A stretch of DNA of 64,000 nt from Pseudomonadota bacterium. Lineage in GTDB: Bacteria; Myxococcota_A; UBA796; CAJQPC01. This document shows positions 59,889-64,000 of the stretch, in pieces. Each line of letters opens with the position of its first letter. Within the stretch, counting starts at the first letter, position 1. The DNA is taken from contig JAAESX010000047.1 in assembly GCA_024228935.1 (NCBI GenBank), forward strand, positions 62,001-126,000, in the 5' to 3' direction. The position numbers and the translations under genes were made by a program. The notes beneath the pieces are model-generated. The model searched no databases. It was given only the letters and a program-made list of their open reading frames with translations, and had not been told where the DNA came from.

Positions 59889-61506
59889 GCTGCTCCTCGT
59901 CCTCGCCTGCACTCCGCAGGTACCGCCCATCGATACCCCGGAGCCCGACGACACGGCCATGCCCGAAGACACGGGCTGCGAGGCCACCACCTGGTTCTTG
60001 GACGAGGACGGAGACGGTGCTGGGGACGATGCGAGCGCGTATGACGCCTGCGAGGCCCGTGTCGGGTCCGTCATCTCGGGCGGAGACTGCGACGACGAGG
60101 ACGCGGAGATCGGCCCCGACGCCGAGGAGATCTGCGGCGACAGCGTCGACAATGACTGCGACAGCAGCACCGACGAAGCGGAGGAGGGCTGTGAGCCGGC
60201 GCCGGACTACCGCACGCTGGATTTCGCCGACAGCTCCCTGGCCAGCATCGTCGGCGAGACCCCAAACGCCAGTGTGGCGCTGCGGTTCGATGTCGCCGAC
60301 CAGGACGGGGACGGCGTCCTGGACGTGGCCATCTACAACACAGTCAACGACGACAACCCCGAGCGCGTCTTCTTCTTCGACGGCTCCGAGCTCGAGATGG
60401 AGACCACCCTGTCCCAGAGCACCCACGTGTTCGGTGACGTGCGCGCCGGCAGCGCGCTGTTCGTCCCCGACCGGGACGGCGACGGCGAGATGGAGCTGTT
60501 CATGAGCGACTCCCACGGCACGGCCCAGACCTACCCCTACCCGGAGATGTACTTCGCGGACTCCTCGACCTGGGACGGCCGCGAGGTCGACCTGGTCCAG
60601 GCCCGAGTCGCGATCCCGATCGGCGACTGGAGCGGCTTCGGCGAGGAGTTCATGTCGGTCGACGGCGACTTCGACGGTGATGGCTCGGTCGACCTGGCGG
60701 TGGGCGACCGCTGGGACAGCGACGCCGGCTGGCACGCCGGCGCAGTCACGATCTACTACGGCGGCTGGGAAGAACACGATGCGACCACCAAGCTCGTGGG
60801 CGACACCAGCAAGTCCTACGTCCCAGGCGTCTGGGGCGCCGTCGGAGACCTCGACGGCGACGGCCTGGACGACCTGGTCATCAGCGACAACGGGTACGCC
60901 AACAGCTCGCTCCGCGGCATCATCTGCATCGAGCCCGGCAGCCACCTGCGGGCCACCGAGGTGCGCGACCCGAACCAATGCCACAGCATCATCGGGAACG
61001 AGGACCAATCGCTGCTGTCCCACAACGTCGCCGTGCTCCCCGATCTGGACGGCGACGGCGCAGACGAACTGGCCGTCGACCACGAAGGCGGCATCCACCT
61101 GTTTTCGGGCGCGGAGATCACCGAATCCAACCGCACCATCACGTTCATCTATTCACAGAGCGTCGCGACGATCGAGCCCCGATCGGACGGCGAGGGCGGC
61201 CCGTGGAGCGCGTCGATGAAGGGCCCACTGGCATCGATCCAGGGCGCGACCGGCGAAGGCAGCCTCGATCTGGCCGCCGTGGGCACCGTCGAGGGCCAGG
61301 ACGCGGTCTTCCTCTTCGACGTCCAGGCGGCATGGGACCAACAACCCGTCCGCGCACTCGATGCCCACACCATCTGGGTCTCAGACCGCGAGTTCGGGGC
61401 CCTGCACACGTTCGGGGACTTCAACGACGGCGGGCGCACCGATCTGCTGGTCGGGACCGTGAAAGAAGGAGGACCGGGCGCACTGACGGTGCTCGCCACC
61501 GAGTGA
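59887..61506 (+). CDS. MopE/FG-GAP repeat lipoprotein
   Basis: A 539-residue predicted lipoprotein, MLLLVLACTPQ, Cys at residue 8. An in-frame TGA six codons upstream (59869-59871) excludes a longer start. A MopE-type motif (TWFLDEDGDGAGDD and EEICGDSVDNDCDSSTDE) is followed by FG-GAP calcium-binding repeats: VADQDGDGVLDVAIYN, VPDRDGDGEMELFM, DFDGDGSVDLAVGD, DLDGDGLDDLVISD and DLDGDGADELAVDH. It probably forms a surface beta-propeller. Confidence 0.75.
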   Translation: MLLLVLACTPQVPPIDTPEPDDTAMPEDTGCEATTWFLDEDGDGAGDDASAYDACEARVGSVISGGDCDDEDAEIGPDAEEICGDSVDNDCDSSTDEAEEGCEPAPDYRTLDFADSSLASIVGETPNASVALRFDVADQDGDGVLDVAIYNTVNDDNPERVFFFDGSELEMETTLSQSTHVFGDVRAGSALFVPDRDGDGEMELFMSDSHGTAQTYPYPEMYFADSSTWDGREVDLVQARVAIPIGDWSGFGEEFMSVDGDFDGDGSVDLAVGDRWDSDAGWHAGAVTIYYGGWEEHDATTKLVGDTSKSYVPGVWGAVGDLDGDGLDDLVISDNGYANSSLRGIICIEPGSHLRATEVRDPNQCHSIIGNEDQSLLSHNVAVLPDLDGDGADELAVDHEGGIHLFSGAEITESNRTITFIYSQSVATIEPRSDGEGGPWSASMKGPLASIQGATGEGSLDLAAVGTVEGQDAVFLFDVQAAWDQQPVRALDAHTIWVSDREFGALHTFGDFNDGGRTDLLVGTVKEGGPGALTVLATE

Positions 61507-61518
61507 CGAGCCGCCGGA

Positions 61519-62256
61519 CTACTTCCCGCTGAGCTTCGCCACCAGCAGGTCGCGGTTCATCCGCGCGATGTTGCCCAGGTCGATGCCCTTGGGGCAGACC
61601 TCGGCGCACTCGCCGTGGTTGGTGCAGCCACCGAATCCGGCCTCGTCCATCGTGTCGACCATGCTGGCGGCACGGTCGTAGCGCTCGACCTGGCCCTGCG
61701 GCAGACGCCCCAGGTGACCGATCTTGGCGCTCGTGAACAGCATCGCGCTGGCGTTCGGACAGGCCGCGACACAGGCACCGCAGCCGATGCAGGTGGCCGC
61801 GTTGAAGGCCGCATCGGCCTCGGCCTTGTTCACTGCCACCGAGTGGGCGTCCGGGGCCGCACCGGTGCGGACCGAGATGTACCCGCCCGACTCGATGATG
61901 GAGTCGAAGGCGTTCCGGTCGACCATCAGGTCCTTGATGACCGGAAAGGCCTTGGCCCGGAAGGGCTCGACCACGATCTCGTCCCCATCCTTGTACCGAC
62001 GCATGTGCGTCTGGCAGATGGTGGTCTCCTTCTCGGGACCGTGCGGCGTTCCATCCACGACGAACCCGCAGGTGCCGCAGATGCCCTCGCGGCAGTCGTG
62101 GTCGAACGCGATGGGCTCCTTGCCCTGCGACTCGAGCTGGTCGTTCACGACGTCCAGCATCTCGAGGAAGCTCGCGTTCGGCGAGGCGTCCACGTCGTAG
62201 GTCTCAAAGGCTCCGGAGTCGGCGTTTCCACGCCAGACGTGCAGCTTCAACTTCAT
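61519..62256 (-). CDS. sdhB: Succinate dehydrogenase / fumarate reductase iron-sulfur subunit
   Basis: A 245-residue SdhB with all three cluster motifs: [10 protein letters not shown] with a later Cys for 2Fe-2S near residue 55, [12 protein letters not shown] near residue 157 and [15 protein letters not shown] near residue 211. It passes electrons from the flavoprotein to quinone. It follows sdhA by 9 bp. The membrane subunit is presumably beyond the window on the far side of sdhA. Confidence 0.95.
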   Translation of the reverse strand: MKLKLHVWRGNADSGAFETYDVDASPNASFLEMLDVVNDQLESQGKEPIAFDHDCREGICGTCGFVVDGTPHGPEKETTICQTHMRRYKDGDEIVVEPFRAKAFPVIKDLMVDRNAFDSIIESGGYISVRTGAAPDAHSVAVNKAEADAAFNAATCIGCGACVAACPNASAMLFTSAKIGHLGRLPQGQVERYDRAASMVDTMDEAGFGGCTNHGECAEVCPKGIDLGNIARMNRDLLVAKLSGK

Positions 62257-62265
62257 GATTCGCCC

Positions 62266-64000
<1,735 letters not shown>

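Overview
The window is high-G+C DNA, with dense genes, frequent ATGA/GTGA stop-start overlaps and GTG starts. It looks like a member of the Myxococcota or a related deltaproteobacterial lineage. The evidence is a parABS locus followed by a bactofilin, Asp/Thr/Ser-rich surface lipoprotein linkers, MopE-like and FG-GAP lipoproteins, paired HEAT/HD-GYP-like proteins, remnants of a Ser/Thr-kinase/AAA regulator and a def-fmt pair. The left edge (mnmG-rsmG-parA-parB with an embedded parS) suggests that the chromosomal origin is nearby.

Layout. 1-3438: the 3' end of mnmG, rsmG with a parS palindrome inside it, parA, parB, a bactofilin and udk. 3445-14288: lipoproteins, a lone MshEN-like domain, a metalloprotease-like membrane protein, a kinase/ATPase relic, an APH-like kinase, an RNB-domain RNase and a pair of proteins sharing one N-terminal domain. 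14323-22855: a frameshifted lipase-like gene, a rhomboid protease, an amidase, a second frameshifted gene, a repeat lipoprotein with three in-frame stops and small exported proteins.

22857-34825 (minus strand) is the most interesting block. A cobalamin riboswitch at 31581-31748 heads a run of genes for a TonB-dependent receptor (BtuB-like), a beta-propeller lipoprotein placed like BtuG, a small lipoprotein, a second beta-propeller lipoprotein, an ECF-type membrane protein fused to a lipoprotein-like ectodomain, a double-ATPase ECF protein and an EcfT protein. I read it as a complete outer-to-inner-membrane corrinoid uptake system with an unusual composition. Upstream on the same strand are a 62-aa CobT-like N-terminal fragment, an NDH-SelD fusion and two small paralogues with a Cys-Ser-Cys motif.

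34903-46468: a GMC oxidoreductase with its Tat-exported small partner, tandem YD-repeat lipoproteins, Cys-rich and VWA lipoproteins, a molybdopterin oxidoreductase, def-fmt, an FG-GAP protein, moaC and a cyclic-nucleotide-binding protein. 46517-57033: two flavoprotein desaturases/oxidases, SURF1 and Sco assembly factors, an AAA+ regulator, two matching operator-like dyads, and a cytochrome c oxidase operon with two subunit III genes and a cytochrome c domain fused to subunit IV. 57034-64000: a sigma-54-type promoter with an exported protein, a broken sulfatase, an SRPBCC protein, a MopE/FG-GAP lipoprotein and sdhB-sdhA (sdhA runs off the edge).

Two window-wide patterns stand out. Many lipoproteins begin with extremely short signal peptides that lack positive charges, with 6-10 residues before the lipobox Cys; in four cases an in-frame stop just upstream rules out a longer start. 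Disrupted reading frames occur only in exported or accessory genes, while the housekeeping genes are intact. No tRNA, rRNA, insertion sequence or CRISPR array was recognised, and no gene-free stretch exceeds 300 bases.
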